DNA from: Marinicella algicola
GTDB lineage: Bacteria > Pseudomonadota > Gammaproteobacteria > Xanthomonadales > Marinicellaceae
Length of the DNA: 64,000 nucleotides
Assembly (NCBI RefSeq): GCF_028401385.1
Contig: NZ_JAQOMR010000001.1
Coordinates: forward strand, 1,056,501-1,120,500
Reading direction: 5' to 3'
The translations under genes were made by a program, and so were the position numbers. Positions 17,762 to 28,676 of the stretch are shown piece by piece (the first letter of the stretch is position 1; each line of letters starts with the position of its first letter). The notes under the pieces were generated by a model. That model ran no database searches and was not told the DNA's origin. It saw only the letters and a list, made by a program, of their open reading frames with translations.

Positions 17762-18403
17762 ATGAGCGCGAGTTTTCACGAAGTGCGTTTTCCGTTGCGG
17801 CTTTCGCTCGCCGTCAGCGGCGGACCGGTGCGCCGCACCGATATTGTCAGCCTTTCCAACGGACGGGAGAACCGCAACCAGCGCTGGCGCAATGCGCGGC
17901 GCGCTTATGATGCCGGTTCCGCCGTGCGTTCGGTTGCCGACCTTTATGAGTTGACCGAATTCTTCGAGGCGCGGAGCGGCCAGCTTCACGGTTTCCGTTT
18001 CCGCGATCCGGTGGACTTCAAGTCCTGTGGGCCGCTTGCCGAACCCGGCCCTTTTGACCAGCAGATAGGGACAGGTGATGGCGAGAACACCCAGTTCCAG
18101 CTCATCAAGATCTATGGCGACGCGGCGGCCTCCTTTGAGAGGGTCATCGGAAAGCCGGTGGTCGGTAGCGTGCGGGTTTCGGTCGACGGGATCGAGGCGC
18201 CGGACATCGACTTTTCTGTCGATGCAACAACCGGGATCGTGACATTTTCTGGTGGAGCCATCCCGGCGATCGGGGCCGAAATATTCGCCGGATATGCCTT
18301 CGATGTTCCCGTGCGGTTCGATACCGACCGCATCGATATCAACATGAAAGCCTTCAACGCCGGCAGCGTTCCTTCGGTCCCGTTGATGGAGATTATGCCA
18401 TGA
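17762..18403 (+). CDS. GTA distal tail protein, DUF2460 (g12)
   Basis: 213 residues, intact. DUF2460 features are FHEVRFPLRLSLAVSGGPVR, RTDIVSLSNGRENRNQRW and the repeated FRFRDPVDFKSC segment. It corresponds to RcGTA g12, the distal tail component connecting the tube to the baseplate. It starts after GAGGAGG and overlaps g13 by 4 bp. Confidence 0.92.
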   Translation: MSASFHEVRFPLRLSLAVSGGPVRRTDIVSLSNGRENRNQRWRNARRAYDAGSAVRSVADLYELTEFFEARSGQLHGFRFRDPVDFKSCGPLAEPGPFDQQIGTGDGENTQFQLIKIYGDAAASFERVIGKPVVGSVRVSVDGIEAPDIDFSVDATTGIVTFSGGAIPAIGAEIFAGYAFDVPVRFDTDRIDINMKAFNAGSVPSVPLMEIMP

Positions 18404-19290
18404 GAGTGATGAATGCTGCGCTCGAGGCGCACCTTTCACAGGACACCACAACGGTTTGTTACTGCTGGCGGTTGACGATGAAGAACGGCGCAGTGCTTGG
18501 CTTTACCGAGCATGACCGCGATCTGTTTTTCGCCACTACGCTTTTTCTGGCGGCCAGCGGTTTTGTTGCGTCAGGTTTTGAGGTCGAGGAGGGGCTTGCG
18601 GCCAGCACCAATGAGGTTGTTGGCGGGTTTTCGCATGACGCGATCACCGAGGAAGCGCTGGCGGCTGGCGACTATGATGGCGCCCGCGTGGAGATCTTTA
18701 TCGTGAACTGGCAGGAACCTGGTCAGCACCAGATCATTCAGGTGAGTGAGGTTGGAGAGGTTTCACGCGAAGGCGGTGGTTTCGGTGCGGAGTTGCGTGC
18801 GATCACGCACCGCCTATCGCAACCGCAGGGGCGCAGTATCACGCGGCGTTGCGACGCGGTGTTCGGCGATGCCGCCTGCGGTTTTGATCGGCAGAGCCCG
18901 GGATTTTTCAAGACGGGGACGATTGTAGCCGCCGAAAGCGAAACCCGGCTTGTTATTGCGGCGGATGGAACTGCCGCCGAAGGCTTCTTTTCCCACGGCT
19001 TGCTAACGTTCGAGAGCGGAGGCCTTTCCGGACGCGCTTTCGAAATTGAAACCAGTGGTCTTTTGGCAGGTACGATCCGCATCGATCTCTGGTTGCCTCT
19101 GGAAAAAATGCCGGATGCCAGTGATCAGGTGCGGCTGACGGCAGGCTGTGACAAGGCCTTTACCACCTGCAGGGAGAAGTTCGGAAATCATCTCAATTTC
19201 AGAGGGTTCCCCCATGTTCCGGGCGCCGATTTTGCTTATTCCTATGTGAATGGCGAGAGCGCGCATGACGGAAGTCCGTTGTTCAAATGA
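18400..19290 (+). CDS. GTA baseplate hub protein, DUF2163 (g13)
   Basis: 296 residues, intact. It has the DUF2163 N-terminus (CYCWRLTMKNGAVLGFTEHD), a paired-cysteine motif TRRCDAVFGDAACGF, and the C-terminal GCDKAFTTCREKFGNHLNFR. In RcGTA the orthologue binds an Fe-S cluster and forms the hub. Overlaps g12 and g14 by 4 bp each. Confidence 0.92.
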   Translation: MRVMNAALEAHLSQDTTTVCYCWRLTMKNGAVLGFTEHDRDLFFATTLFLAASGFVASGFEVEEGLAASTNEVVGGFSHDAITEEALAAGDYDGARVEIFIVNWQEPGQHQIIQVSEVGEVSREGGGFGAELRAITHRLSQPQGRSITRRCDAVFGDAACGFDRQSPGFFKTGTIVAAESETRLVIAADGTAAEGFFSHGLLTFESGGLSGRAFEIETSGLLAGTIRIDLWLPLEKMPDASDQVRLTAGCDKAFTTCREKFGNHLNFRGFPHVPGADFAYSYVNGESAHDGSPLFK

Positions 19291-19717
19291 CGGTGCTGGG
19301 GGAGCGGGCGGTCACAGAGGCCGAGAAATGGATCGGAACGCCCTACCGTCACCAGGCCTGCGAGATCGGGGTCGGATGCGACTGCCTTGGGCTTGTGCGT
19401 GGCGTCTGGGGCGCTCTTTACGGTGAGGTCCCCGTGTCGGCGCACCATATGCTGCCGACTGGGCCGAGCGGACCGGAACCGAGCGGTTGCTCGAGGCCGC
19501 CCTGCACCACTGCGGAACGGCCATTGCCCCAAACTGCATGGAGCCGGGCGATATTCTGCTGTTTCGCTGGCGATCACAGTTCGCCGCCAAGCACGCCGGT
19601 ATTCTGAGCGCACCGGATTATTTTATCCACGCCTACGAACAGGCCGGTGTCATCCGTTCGGCGCTTGTGCCCGGATGGCGGCGAAGGATCGCCGGCGTGT
19701 TCCGCTTTCCGGCATAA
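19287..19717 (+). CDS. GTA NlpC/P60-type cell wall peptidase (g14), one frame break
   Basis: The catalytic cysteine lies in IGVGCDCLGLVRGVWGALYG, and the histidine motif in SQFAAKHAGILSAPDYFIH. Near 19443 the frame changes: the correct path reads APYAADWAERTGTERLLEAA. The joined product of about 143 residues is the usual length of GTA peptidases. They degrade the recipient or host peptidoglycan during DNA delivery. Confidence 0.85.
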
Positions 19718-19836
19718 GCCGCCAGCACCATGCAGTGAGCGCGGGAAACCGTGCATCCGCACCAGGACATCTGAAACCAGAGCAGGCCTCGCTACCGAAA
19801 CCGGCGCGCGCCTTGCATTTACGTTGAGGCGAAGAG

Positions 19837-22800
19837 ATGGCGACAATCGTTTTCAGGCCGCCGGCGCTGCCATCGGAGGAATACTGGGCCCTTTCGGGGC
19901 GATTGCCGGCAGGGCAGTCGGCGGGCTGGCCGGTGCCGCGTTTGACGGCTCGATCTTCTCCGGCGGGCGCAGCGTCAAAGGGCAGCATCTGGCGACTGCG
20001 CGGGTTGGCGGAGCCGAAGAGGGCGCCGTTATCCCGCGGGTCTACGGCACGTCGCGGGTGGGCGGTACGCTGATCTGGGCGACACGGTTCGAGGAGCAAG
20101 TGACCGAGGAACGCTCGGGCGGCAAGGCGACGGGACCGACGGTGGAGAGTTTTGCCTATTTCGGTAATTTCGCGTTCGGTATTTGCGAGGGGCCGGTTGC
20201 CGCGATCAGACGGGTATGGGCCGATGGCCGCGAACTGGATCTGACCACGATCCAGATGCGGTTTTATCCCGGTGATGAGGGGCAATTGCCGGATCCGCTG
20301 ATCGAGGCAAAGCAGGGTATGGGCGCTGCCCCGGCCTATCGTGGGCTTTGCTATGTGGTTTTCGATCGGCTGCCGCTGGATGGTTTCGGAAACCGGATAC
20401 CGGTGTTTCAGTTCGAGGTGTTGAGGCCGACGGGAAAACTTGAGACCCAGATAAAGGCGATTGCCGTGATCCCCGGTGCGACCGAGCACGGGCTGTGCCC
20501 GTTTCCTGTAACCGAGGCGCTTGGCAGCGGACAACAGAGGATACTGAACCGCAACACGCTTGTCGGGGTAACGGATTTCGAGGCCTCGATTGACGAACTG
20601 ATGGCGCTTTGTCCCAATCTGGAACGCGTGGCCCTGGTGGTCACGTGGTTCGGCTCGGACCTCAGGGCGGGAGAATGCCGGATCCGTCCGGGTGTGGAGA
20701 CATCCTTTCGCAGCGAGGAAAGCACCCCTGGAAGGTTTCGGGGATCGCGCGCGCGTCGGCCTATGTTGTGTCCACCATTGATGGTGGCCCGGCCTATGGC
20801 GGTACGCCCAACGATGCCGGGTTGATGGCGACGATTGCCGATCTCAGGGCGCGGGGCCTTGAGGTCTATCTCTACCCATTCATCATGATGGATGTCCCTT
20901 CTGCCAATGGTTTGCCGGACCCTTATGGCGGTGCCGAGCAGGCGGTCTATCCCTGGCGCGGGCGCATTACATGTCATCCGGCTGCCGGTTGGCCGGGCAC
21001 GAGCGACCGGAGCGTGGCAGCGCGGTCGGAGGTCGAGGCATTTCTCGGCACCGCTGAGTCGCATCATTTTACCCCGGCTGCCGATGGTGTTGCATTCGCG
21101 GGTTCTGACGAGGGATACAGGCGACTGGTCCTGCATTATGCGCATCTCGCGGCGGCCGCAGGCGGTGTCGAGGGGTTCATCATTGGCTCTGAGCTGCGGG
21201 GACTGACGTCCATCCGTGATGACAATGGTGCTTTTCCCTTTGTCGAGGGGCTGGTCGAGCTGGCTGCCGATGTGCGCGGTATTGTGGGGCCGTCAACGGC
21301 GCTGACCTACGGTGCGGATTGGAGCGAATATTTCGGTTACCACCCGAATGATGGCAGCGGCGATGTTTTCTTCAACCTCGATGCGCTGTGGGCAAGTCCT
21401 GATATCACCGCTGTCGGTATCGACAATTATATGCCGCTTTCCGACTGGCGGGACGACGATCTTGCGTCCCAAAATCCCGATGGCTTCCGTGTCACGACAG
21501 ATCCGTCCGCGCTCGGGAGCCAGATCGCGTCGGGCGAGGGGTATGACTGGTACTATCAAGATGACGCTGCACGGGCCGCTCGCCTGCGCTCGGCGATTAC
21601 GGATGGACTGGCTGGCAAGCCCTGGGTCTATCGATACAAGGATCTCGCCGGCTGGTGGTCGCACCCGCATCATGATCGGATCGGGGGCAGTGAGATGGCA
21701 ACGCCGACGGCCTGGACGCCGATGTCAAAGCCGATCTGGTTCACCGAACTTGGCTGTCCCGCTGTCGACAAGGGCAGTTGCCAGCCGAATGTATTCGTCG
21801 ATCCAAAATCGGCTGAATCTGCTTATCCTTACTTTTCCAACCGCAGCCGTTCGGATGATGAACAGCGCAGGTTTCTGGAGGTGCATCTTGACTGGTGGGC
21901 TGGCCCGGAAGCTCCGGCCAATATGGTGGATCCGGACCGCATCTTTCTCTGGTGCTGGGATATCCGGCCATACCCGGCCTTTCCCGGGACGCGGATCTGT
22001 GGAGCGATGGCAGAAACTGGGAAGCCGGCCACTGGCTGAATGGTAGGCTTGGCACATCAACACTTGCAGATACCGTGCGCGCACTTCTTGCCGACCACGG
22101 GTTTACCGATTGCGATACCGCCCTGCTGAGCGGCGATCTGGTCGGCTATCAGCAGGCAGATATCAGCTCCGCGCGAGATCTGATCGAGCCGTTGCTCTCG
22201 CTTTATGCTGCAGACAGTATCGAGAGGGCAGGCAGACTGACGTTTCGTTCACGCAACCGGACCAGCCTGCCGCCGCGGACAATCGAGGTGCTTGCCGAGC
22301 GCGACGACAGCGCGGGGCTTTGGCGCGAAACGCGGCGGCATGATAGTGACCTCGCCGGTGAGACGTCGATAACCTATTTCGATCCCGCGACCGATTATGA
22401 GCAGGCGTCTGCACGATCGGGCCGCGCGCTGGAGGCAAATGATCGCGTCTTGCGCTACGGCCTGCCGGCCGTACTGCCCGAGGCGACCGCGCTCGAACTG
22501 GCGAGAATACTGTTGCGCGAAAACCGGGTCGCGTTGCGCGAGATCAGCTTCGAGCTTTCACCGCAGGAGCAGAGCCTGGAAGTCGGGGATGTCATACGCC
22601 TGCCCGACGGGCCTGCCGGTCGTTTTATGGTCACGCGCGCTGAAGTTGCCGAGACGATCCGGTTTGAGGCGCGCTCGTTCATCGCGAGTGGCGGCGGTGG
22701 TGTTCGCGCGCAAACACGACAGGGCGCCGGCGATCTTGCATCGGCCGGATTCGCTCCGAGGGTCGTGTTCATGGACCTCGCACGCGATGGCTCGGGCGCT

Positions 22801-23684
22801 GCCGAAAGCTTTGCGCGCGTTGCCGTCTTTGCCAGGCCCTGGCGGCGGTGTGTCATTGCGTCGTCAGCCACAGGCGAGGGCTTTCAGCCAAGCGCCATCA
22901 TTGAAAGACCGGCAGGGACAGCACGGCTCGCTGCCGCGCTTTCACCGGGAAACATCGGTCGTTTCGATTTCACGGACGAGCTTGTGATCGATCTTGATTT
23001 TGGCGGACTGTCATCGGCCTCGATGCCTGCCGTACTCAGCGGCGCAAACCGCATCGCGGTCAGCGCCAACAATGATGTTTTCGAGATCATCGGATTCCTG
23101 GAGGCTACTGAAATTTCGTCCGGCCGCTGGCGACTTGCGGGACTCGCTGCGCGGGCTGAACGGCACTGACGATGCAATGCTGGCCGGTGCGGCAGTCGGG
23201 CGCGACGCAGTGGTGCTTGATGCGGCGGCGGTCCCGCTGGGGCTCAGCGCTCGCGATGTAGGGCTTGCGCGCAATTATGCCGCGGAAACGGCGCAGGGTC
23301 GGGTTGATCCGAAAGCCCCATACGTTTTTGCGGGTGGGCTGCGCGCGGAAACGCCGTTTTCGCCGGTACATCTGCGAGCGAGGCGGCTCGACACGGGCGA
23401 TGTTGTGCTGACCTGGGTCCGGCGCTCCCGTATTGATGCGGATGACTGGAGCGCCGCCGAAATTCCGTTGGACGAGGATAGCGAAAGCTATCGTCTGGAG
23501 ATTTTTCCGGTGAGACTTTGCTGCGAAGCGTTGAAACGACGTCGCCGTTCTACTCGTATTCTGAAGCCGACCAGATTGCCGATTTCGGCATGCTGCCTGA
23601 TCTGCTTGCGATCAGGCTACGTCAGCGCGGCCGAAAGGTCCCGCTCGGTGTTGCGCTGAACGCGCAGCTTTCCTTCCCAACTGA
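19837..23684 (+). CDS. GTA megatron/host-specificity protein with TIM barrel (g15), about six frame breaks
   Basis: The largest GTA gene, about 1280 residues when joined, the family length. It begins MATIV, then after a missing T the glycine-rich QAAGAAIGGILGPFGAIAG. The central GTA_TIM domain includes YLYPFIMMDVPSANGLPDP, GFIIGSELRGLTSIRDDNGA and the glycosidase-like WFTELGCPAVDKG. The C-terminal hub-like region follows (YEQASARSGRALEANDRVL; LPEATALELARILLRENR). Breaks lie near 19853, 20727, 21985, 23145, 23506 and 23670; several are single losses in T, C or G runs. It forms the tail tip and mediates receptor contact. The exact stop depends on the last break. Confidence 0.85.
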
Positions 23685-23701
23685 ACAGAAAGGACTTGAT
23701 C

Positions 23702-23911
23702 ATGGACTTTGCGAAAAAATGGTATCTGTCGAAAACCGTATGGGGTGCCCTTTTGGCGATCCTCGCTCCGCTGTTTCAGCTTTGCGGCATATATCTCGAT
23801 GAAGGCATGCAGCATGAACTGGCTGCGTCGATCACGACACTTGTCGGCGCTTCAGGCGGGATGATTGCGCTTTTGGGACGGCTTTCGGCCAAGGGAATGC
23901 TGACTCGCTGA
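23702..23911 (+). CDS. Small holin-like membrane protein at the GTA 3' end
   Basis: 69 residues: MDFAKKWYLSKTVWGALLAI begins with a short amphipathic head, followed by a first membrane segment (ALLAILAPLFQLCGIYL), a short acidic loop, and a second (ITTLVGASGGMIALLGRL) with a basic tail. This two-helix layout and the KKWxxSKTxWGAL motif resemble holin-type proteins of rhizobial phages. It follows g15 with its own AAAGGA site. The role in GTA release is inferred from position. Confidence 0.6.
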   Translation: MDFAKKWYLSKTVWGALLAILAPLFQLCGIYLDEGMQHELAASITTLVGASGGMIALLGRLSAKGMLTR

Positions 23912-24045
23912 CTATCGTCGCTTCAAGATTCCCGCCGGCTCCACTCAATGCCGGTGGGCGGCATTTGACGGGCTATTCATTTGCAGTTCAGCCTATTATC
24001 TTTAAGAGGTTAGTGGTGAATGGAACTCGTGGGGAAAATCGTGTT

Positions 24046-24291
24046 ATGTCCAGAGCGAAACATGGGGTGCGGATCCTGATCGCGGGCCTTCCGCTTGTTA
24101 TAGGCTCGACTGGCGCGTCAGATGCGGCCGACTGCGCCGCGGCTGCAAGGGCTGTTATCGCAAGTACGGGTGGTGAGCTTTTGTCGGCTTTAGCGGCGCC
24201 CGATGGTAAAGATTGCCTTGTAACTGTTTTTGTACCGGCGAACGCTGGCAATCCACCGCGTAAGATCACGCGGCGTGTTCCCGTAAGCTGA
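24046..24291 (+). CDS. feuN: Small secreted protein upstream of feuPQ, FeuN-like
   Basis: 81 residues starting MSRAKHGVRILIAGLPLVIG. It has a cleavable signal peptide (ASDAADC region), then a small domain with two cysteines (DCAAAARAVIAS and GKDCLVTVFVPA) that could form a disulfide. It directly precedes a FeuP/FeuQ-type two-component system. In Sinorhizobium meliloti a small periplasmic inhibitor, FeuN, is encoded next to feuPQ and restrains FeuQ. The assignment rests on position, size and export signal. Confidence 0.55.
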   Translation: MSRAKHGVRILIAGLPLVIGSTGASDAADCAAAARAVIASTGGELLSALAAPDGKDCLVTVFVPANAGNPPRKITRRVPVS

Positions 24292-24354
24292 AGCAGTGGT
24301 GGCAGCCGCAGAATGAAGATGCAAGGCAGTCCCGCAACCAGTGAATAGATACAG

Positions 24355-25016
24355 ATGCGTATTCTCCTCATCGAAGACGACGAAAACCTCAACCGGCAAC
24401 TTGCACAGATGCTTCGGGATTCCGATTACGTGGTCGATTGCGCCTATGATGGGGACGAAGGATATTTCCTTGGCGATACAGAACCCTACGATGCGGTGAT
24501 CCTCGACATTGGCCTTCCAACGATGGACGGTGTGACAATTCTCGAGAAGTGGCGTGCGGCCGGTCGGAATATGCCTGTGCTGATCCTGACGGCGCGCGAC
24601 CGCTGGAGCGACAAGGTTGCCGGTATCGACGCCGGCGCGGATGACTATGTCACCAAACCTTTTCATATCGAGGAGGTGATGGCCCGTATCCGCGCCCTGA
24701 TCCGGCGGGCGGCCGGCCATGCCGCGGGCACGATAAGATGCGGGCCGATCGAGCTTGACGTCAAGGCCTCGAAGGCAACCCTTGGCGGCCAACAACTGCG
24801 CCTTACCTCTCACGAATACCGATTGCTGTCTTATCTGATGCACCATCAGGGCGAGGTTATTTCGCGAACCGAACTGACTGAACATCTTTACGATCAGGAC
24901 TTCGATCGTGATTCCAATACGATCGAAGTCTTTGTCGGACGGCTGCGTAAAAAATCGGCCCCGAATGGATAGAAACGGTTCGCGGGCTCGGCTACCTTAT
25001 GCGGGCACCCGAATGA
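24355..25016 (+). CDS. feuP: FeuP-type OmpR-family response regulator (one frame break)
   Basis: Receiver domain with the acidic pair IEDDEN, phospho-acceptor Asp in AVILDIGLPTMDG, and Lys in DDYVTKPFHIEEV; the winged-helix effector ends with DRDSNTIEVFVGRLRKK. At the A-run near 24950 the frame is lost. With one more A it continues IGPEWIETVRGLGYLMRAPE to 25016. The stop overlaps the kinase ATG (ATGA). It resembles the rhizobial FeuP/PhoP group, which controls cell-envelope and osmoadaptation genes such as ndvA in S. meliloti. Confidence 0.8.
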
Positions 25017-26389
25017 AATGGGCCAATTCACTCACGTTGCGCTCCCTGGCCCTGACGACCATGTGGTTTGTCATCGCTCTGCTGGTCATAGCCGTGGTGA
25101 TTTCTGCACTCTACCGCAACGCCGCTGAACGGGGCTTCAGGCAATTGCTTCAGGCGGAGATGTTCAACGTCGTCAACTCTGTCTCGATCAATGAGCAAGG
25201 TGATCTTCAGGGATCGCCGCAGACAGGCAACCTGAGCTACCAACAACCGCAGACGGGATGGTACTGGGTTGTCGACCCGCTCTATGATGCGTCAAAGGAA
25301 ACACTGCGGTCGCCGTCTCTTGGGGCCACCGAGTTGCCGATCAAGCCTGAAAGCGAAGTCCCCTATGACGGTGATTTCAAGCGGACCTATCTCGTCAGGG
25401 ATGATCACGGCAATGAACTGGCCGTAATCGAAACGGTGGTTGTGATCGACGAAAATGATCGGGCCACCCGAGTGCGGGTCTCGGGCAATCTTGATGCGGT
25501 CGATAATGACGTTCGCTGGTTTTCAGAGCGTCTCTATATCGCTCTTGCTCTTTTGGAGTTGCGAGCGTACTGCTGAACGGGCTGATCATTCTCTTTGCGC
25601 TTCGGCCACTCGACAGCGCGCGTGCTGCACTCAGGCAGATTTCCGACGAGGGCGAGGGCGTAATGAAGGGGCTTTCCCCGTCGAGATCCAACCGCTCGCT
25701 GATGAAATCAATGCGCTTCTCGCCAACAACCGAGCCATCGTCGAGCGTGCCCGCATGCAAGTGGGAAATCTTGCCCATTCGCTGAAGACCCCGATCGCGG
25801 TGCTGCTGAACGAAGCCCAGAGCATGGGTGGGCAGGGCGGTAAACTCATCGCCTCGCAGGTTGTCATGATGCAAGCGCAGGTACAGGCTTATCTGAACCG
25901 TGCAAGAATTGCTGCGCAAACTGAATCGGTGCTCACACGCTGCGAAATCGAGCCCGTGCTGGAACGGCTTGTCCGGGTCATGCGAAGGCTCAATCCCGAA
26001 ACGGTATTTTCGCTTTCGTGCGCCGGTGGCCTTGTACTCGCTGCTGAGCAGCAGGATATTGAGGAAATCGTTGGAAACCTGCTCGAGAATGCAGCCCGTT
26101 TCGCCAAACGTCAGGTCAGCGTCAGTGCACAGTGGCTTGAGGGGCTGACGAAACCGGAGATTGGGCGGAGATCATTGTTGTTGACGACGGGCCGGGTCTG
26201 ACGCCGGAGGAAATCCGCACAGCAATGAAGCGCGGGCAGCGCCTTGACGAGAGCGGCTCTGGGTCCGGATTGGGCCTGTCCATCGTCGATGACGTTGTGC
26301 AGGCCTATGGTGGACGCTTTGAGCTGACCGGTCTGAATGGTTCCGGCCTGCATGCCCGGGTCGTTCTGCCGGCAAAGTGCAAGAAGTAG
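25013..26389 (+). CDS. feuQ: FeuQ-type sensor histidine kinase (three frame breaks)
   Basis: Starts MKWANSLTLRSLALTTMWFV with a first membrane helix, then a periplasmic sensor region to about WFSERLYIALAL and a second helix (GLIILFALRPL). The H-box is NLAHSLKTPIAVLLNEA, the N-box GNLLENAARFAK, then DDGPGL and GSGLGLSIVDD. Breaks lie near 25556 (T-run), 25668 and 26163 (G-run). The joined length of about 458 residues fits the family. It would phosphorylate FeuP and be held in check by a FeuN-like periplasmic protein. Confidence 0.8.
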
Positions 26390-26507
26390 TATTTGCGTGA
26401 CTGGCGGTTTGTCCGGTGCGGCGAAATCTGGCCATAATCTGCCTCTACGACCGAACCAATCTTGCGTCAGAACGTTTGGTCTTTGCAGATCGTTGAGAGA
26501 AACCGCT

Positions 26508-26531
26508 CGGTTTATCGTCGCTGATAAACCG
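26508..26531. promoter_or_regulatory. Perfect 9-bp inverted repeat upstream of a lipoprotein gene
   Basis: CGGTTTATC (26508-26516), 6-base spacer, GATAAACCG (26523-26531). It lies about 35 bp before the GTG start of the lipoprotein gene. It could be an operator or a leader hairpin; there is no T-run, so it is not an intrinsic terminator of feuQ. Confidence 0.4.
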
Positions 26532-26565
26532 CGATATTGTTTGAATTCAGGGTTCAGAAGCCGTC

Positions 26566-26975
26566 GTGAAAAGTAATGTGCTGCTTATTGGTCTCGCTCT
26601 GGTCGTTGCAGGTTGTTCTTTGAGGCAGCAGGCCGCGCCGCCGTCTGTTGGGCAAAGCGTCGCTCCGGCACAGTCGGTTCAGACCACGTCGCTTGATGGT
26701 GGGTTGGTTGAAAGAACCGGCGTTACGCTTTCACCGGCCGATCGTGCACGTGCGCTACGGGCTGAGCAATATGCGCTTTCGGCAGTTCCGCCGGTGAGTC
26801 GGTAAACTGGCAAGGCAAGGCTGCGAGTGGAGACGTCAAGGTTGCAAGTCCCTATCAGGTCGGAGACCAGAACTGCCGCCAATACACCCAAAGGGTGACC
26901 GTTAAGGACGCTGAATATGTCGGCCGCGGCGCAGCCTGTCGTGGCCCGGATGGTGTCTGGACCCTTTTGAACTAG
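26566..26975 (+). CDS. Lipoprotein with surface-antigen-like C-terminus (one frame break)
   Basis: The GTG start gives MKSNVLLIGLALVVAGCSLR: a lipoprotein signal with lipobox VAGC. A low-complexity linker follows. Near 26785 the frame moves and continues SAGESVNWQGKAASGDVKV, YQVGDQNCRQYTQRVTVKD and GRGAACRGPDGVWTLLN. That C-terminal module resembles the 17-kDa surface antigen/RT0821 family, in which two cysteines are conserved. It likely sits in the outer membrane. Function unknown. Confidence 0.7.
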
Positions 26976-27094
26976 CTGCAAATTTTGCCGTCGGTTATGG
27001 CGTCTGCCGCGCTGCGACCTTTTGCGGCAGATGAAACACAATAGAACTTTAGTGTGTTGGCTATTTCGCTGCGGTAGCGTACGAAGATGCCATT

Positions 27095-28230
27095 ATGATT
27101 TTCGCGACCGTTGCCCTTGTCATGTTCGTTGTTGCAGCCTTCGTGGTTGCACTGCCTCTATTGCAGACGTCAGGCTCGAGTGCAGACCATATCATGGCCG
27201 GCCAGGCCGCAGTCTATCGCGATCAACTGCGGGAAATCGAGCGTGAACGCAGGGAAGGGCTTCTCAGCGAACCGGAATACGAGGCGGCGCGCACCGAAAT
27301 CGGCAGGCGACTGCTGGCCGTCAGTGATCGAACGAACGGAACGGCCTTGCGCGGCCGCAATGGCCGCACGTCTCGGTGGGGCGCTGCTGTTGCTATTGTG
27401 ATTGTCCTGCTGGGGGCAGGCTTTATCTATCCATTTGTTGGAACGCCTGGAGCTCCGGACCAGCCGCTTGCCGACCGCATCAATGCCGACGAACCGGATC
27501 TTGCCGTGCTCGTGGCCCGTGTCGAGCAGCATCTGGCGGTAAACCCCGATGACGGACGGGGTGGGACGTGATCGCACCGATATATCTGCGCGAAAATCGT
27601 TTCGAGGCGGCACAGAACGCCTACGCCAATGCGATACGGGTTTCTGGCCCGACGGCTGATCGTCTTGCCGGACTGGGTGAGGCGATCGTCGTCCAGAATT
27701 CCGGAATTGTGACAGATGGAGCGTTGGACGTGTTCAAACAGGCCGAGGCGATCGATCCGGAAAATCTCCGAACGCTCTATTTTACCGCCCTAGCCGCCGA
27801 ACAATCGGGTGACAGTGTCTTTGCTATAGAGCGTTTTGAACGCCTGCAAGCTGCGCTCCCCGACAACTCGCCGTGGCATGAAATGGTGGCTCGCCAGATC
27901 GCTCTGAACCGCGTGCGCCTGGCCGATGGCGGCGTTGTTGAGAACGGACCGGATGAACAGGCCGTCGCGGCAGCGGCCGAGCTTGCACCTGAAGCGCGCG
28001 CCGATATGATCGCTGGCATGATTTCAGGTCTTGAGCAAAGGCTGAACGAAGAGCCCGATGACATCGACGGCTGGATGCGCCTGATACGCTCCTATTCCGT
28101 TCTTGGGGAACAGAGAAAAGCGGCTTTGGCACTGGAGCAGGCCATCGGTTATTATGGGGTGAGCAGCGAGCAGGGCACCCGTTTGGCAGCGTTTGGAGAC
28201 TCGCTTGAGATATCGGGAGCAGAGCCTTGA
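27095..28230 (+). CDS. ccmI: Cytochrome c maturation protein CcmI (CycH), one frame break
   Basis: The N-terminal membrane helix ([20 protein letters not shown]) is followed by the CcmI leucine-zipper-like region [20 protein letters not shown], a second helix, and a TPR-rich periplasmic domain ([20 protein letters not shown] and later repeats). CcmI chaperones apocytochrome c to the haem ligation complex. A break at the G-run near 27555 splits it into two frames; the joined length is about 378 residues. It starts the ccmIEFH operon and overlaps ccmE by 4 bp. Confidence 0.88.
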
Positions 28231-28676
28231 ATCGCAAACAGAAAAGGCTGGCTGTCATTGCAGGCGGTGTCGGGTTTATCGCCGTTGCTGTGCTATTGGT
28301 GATGTTCGCGCTCAGCCGCAGTGTTTCGTATTTTTACATGCCGTCAGATCTTGCCGATAAGCCAGTTGGTGAAGGAACGCGCATCAGACTTGGCGGGCTG
28401 GTCGAAGAAGGCTCGATCAGGCGTGCCGAAAATTCCAATGTTCTTTTCACCGTGACCGATGGTTCAGGCACCGTCGAGGTCCGCTATGCGGGGATATTGC
28501 CTGACCTGTTTCGTGAGGGGCAAGGCGTGGTTACCGAAGGCCGGTTCGACGGCAACGGCGCGTTCCACGCTGATACGGTGCTGGCCAAGCATGACGAAAA
28601 CTACATGCCCAAGGAAGTTGCTGACCGTCTGAAGGAGGATGGTGTCTGGGAAGGGAGGCCAGCCCGTGACTGTTGA
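28227..28676 (+). CDS. ccmE: Haem chaperone CcmE (CycJ)
   Basis: 149 residues, starting at a TTG that overlaps the ccmI stop. It has an N-terminal membrane anchor, an OB-fold core ([40 protein letters not shown]) and the haem-attachment motif with the key histidine in [10 protein letters not shown]. It carries haem covalently in the periplasm to CcmF/H. Intact frame; it overlaps ccmF. Confidence 0.93.
   Translation: MNRKQKRLAVIAGGVGFIAVAVLLVMFALSRSVSYFYMPSDLADKPVGEGTRIRLGGLVEEGSIRRAENSNVLFTVTDGSGTVEVRYAGILPDLFREGQGVVTEGRFDGNGAFHADTVLAKHDENYMPKEVADRLKEDGVWEGRPARDC

Noticed and set aside
23931..23958. Hairpin CCCGCCGGC/GCCGGTGGG after the holin-like gene
   Set aside because: The stem is good, with one G-T pair, but no U-tract follows, so I do not call it a terminator.
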